The notes below the pieces were generated by a model, which worked only from the letters and a program-made list of their open reading frames with translations, ran no database searches and was not told the DNA's origin. The translations under genes and the position numbers were made by a program. A DNA stretch of 5,271 nt from an uncultured Clostridia bacterium (GTDB lineage: Bacteria > Bacillota > Clostridia > Christensenellales > Borkfalkiaceae): positions 1 to 5,271 of the forward strand of contig CAMWUS010000116.1 in assembly GCA_947177495.1 (NCBI GenBank). The letters run 5' to 3'. This document shows, piece by piece, positions 4,179 through 5,271 of the stretch; position 1 is the first letter of the stretch, and every line of letters starts with the position of its first letter.

Positions 4179-5271
4179 TTAGAATTGCGTGTTCATGTAG
4201 AGAATTTTGTTCTCATTGTCCTTTACGTCGGAAATCGCGGAAATGGTGTAGCCGGGATGTCCTTCCGAGCCGAAGCCGGAATCGAACTGACGAACGTACG
4301 CGGGCATCACGGAACCGTAGTAGGAAACGCCGTCGATTTTCAAATAGATATAGTGGCTGCCGTACATTTTCCACGTTCCCTCGTACGCGCCCGAAATGGT
4401 GCCGTCTGCGTTCAGCGTGCAATCCTGCGCGTGACCGATCGTCGCTTTCTCTTCGTACAACTGATTGTTGCGGGAAGTCAAAACGACGGTGGAGAATTTT
4501 CCGTCCTTCGCCTTGGCGAGCAATTCTTCCTTGGTGATATCGCCCACCTTCTCGCCCGCATAGCGGTTGGGATTGATGACGAGCTGTCCCTTGGAGTTGA
4601 AATCGTAAAGGCTCGTATAGAGGTAATGTTCACCCTCTTGGAAGGAAGGATGTCCATTCTTCGTTCCCTCGCCGACGCGGGTATGATAGATGATCAAGTT
4701 GCGCCCGTCGGTGGTGGTGAGCATATCGTTATGACCGGGAATGTAGTAGTTAAGGTCTTTTTGGTTGTGGGGAAGCGTGGTGGAACCCGTTACGCCCTCG
4801 CCCTGTTTTCTCCACGTCCAGCTGCCCGATACTTGCAAGCCGTACTCGCCGCGCTCCGAATTATAAGTGCCGTCGGGAGTGTCGCTCGTCCATACGCGCA
4901 TGTTGTAGTTGTATGCAAGCGCGCCCCAAGAACCCATCATGTAATATTGGCTCTTGTCTTGCCAATTGCTCTCGTCGTATTCCTCGTTCGCGATGTCGCC
5001 GTTATATACTTTTACGGTGTGGTGGGAAATTACCGAGCCCTCGGCGTTGAAGTTTCCGCCCGACAAAATTTTCTTGCCGGGTTCAGTGACTTCGCCCGAC
5101 TTTCTCAACCCTGTCTCAGGATTGAGTTCGATGGTCGCAAAGCCCGAACCGTAAGAACCGTAAGAGAGATACATTTTGCCGTCAGGCGTCGTGTATACGC
5201 TCGGGTCGATTTCATTCAGCCCGCCGTCGCTCGAACTGCTCTGCACGATGATATTTTCGTAGGAATAAGGT
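4179..5271 (-). CDS. GH43 glycosidase, probable secreted endo-arabinanase, 5' end missing
   Basis: The frame is open to the right edge, reading PYSYENII before the GTG at 5246, so this GTG is internal (Val) and the true start lies beyond the window. Numbering from that GTG, Asp14 in NEIDPSVY is the GH43 pKa-modulating Asp, Glu69 in NAEGSVI the general acid, and His172 in PGHNDM the metal-site His. The catalytic-base Asp of blade 1 is in the missing part. Residues about 250-354 are the same C-terminal beta domain as in the next gene (ADGT, GTWKMYGSHYI, GSVMPAY), and NRYAGE and TKEE are shared, so the two are paralogues. Only one cysteine is visible, unlike its neighbour, which suggests an exported protein, but the signal region cannot be seen. 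It ends in TAA, 26 bp before the next gene; the operon promoter is outside the window. Confidence 0.93.
   Translation of the reverse strand, partial: PYSYENIIVQSSSSDGGLNEIDPSVYTTPDGKMYLSYGSYGSGFATIELNPETGLRKSGEVTEPGKKILSGGNFNAEGSVISHHTVKVYNGDIANEEYDESNWQDKSQYYMMGSWGALAYNYNMRVWTSDTPDGTYNSERGEYGLQVSGSWTWRKQGEGVTGSTTLPHNQKDLNYYIPGHNDMLTTTDGRNLIIYHTRVGEGTKNGHPSFQEGEHYLYTSLYDFNSKGQLVINPNRYAGEKVGDITKEELLAKAKDGKFSTVVLTSRNNQLYEEKATIGHAQDCTLNADGTISGAYEGTWKMYGSHYIYLKIDGVSYYGSVMPAYVRQFDSGFGSEGHPGYTISAISDVKDNENKILYMNTQF

Noticed and set aside
5244..5246. GTG at 5246 as the start of the upstream GH43 gene
   Set aside because: The frame remains open to the window edge with typical sequence upstream, and starting here would remove the first propeller blade and the catalytic base. 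The gene is cut by the window.

Overview
This window looks like a chromosomal fragment from a low-GC-type Gram-positive bacterium, probably an uncultured gut-type clostridium. The evidence is the sequence of the 16S rRNA 5' end, strong consensus sigma-A promoters, very AT-rich intergenic DNA beside balanced-GC coding DNA, a Firmicutes-style lipoprotein signal, and plant-cell-wall (arabinan) glycosidases. Genus-level placement is inference only. The genetic code is standard: TGA ends the lipoprotein gene and TGG encodes Trp.

Everything recognisable is on the minus strand, so transcription runs from high to low coordinates. At the right end (5271 to 4179) is the 3' part of a GH43 glycosidase of the endo-arabinanase type, cut off by the window edge. 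After 26 bp comes a complete second GH43 paralogue (4152-2647) with a good ribosome binding site, and a strong intrinsic terminator (2612-2639) closes this operon. Next, a separate consensus promoter (2490-2518) drives a 595-residue lipoprotein of unknown function (2461-674), which ends at its own intrinsic terminator (628-656).

The 620 bp on the left (about 50-673) carry no credible protein gene. They form the control and leader region of an rRNA operon. Two tandem consensus promoters with similar sequence each sit directly below five helically phased A-tracts. They feed a leader with several hairpins and then the first ~49 nt of 16S rRNA, which runs off the left edge.

The two GH43 enzymes probably act in sequence on arabinan. 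The upstream enzyme has one cysteine in its visible part, as expected for a secreted protein. The downstream enzyme has no signal peptide and 16 cysteines, as expected for a cytoplasmic enzyme working on imported oligosaccharides. The lipoprotein may be a surface protein of the same lifestyle, but nothing in its sequence proves that. I see no mobile element, CRISPR array, tRNA or clearly new defence or metabolic system. The most striking non-coding signal is the duplicated phased-A-tract promoter module of the rRNA operon.
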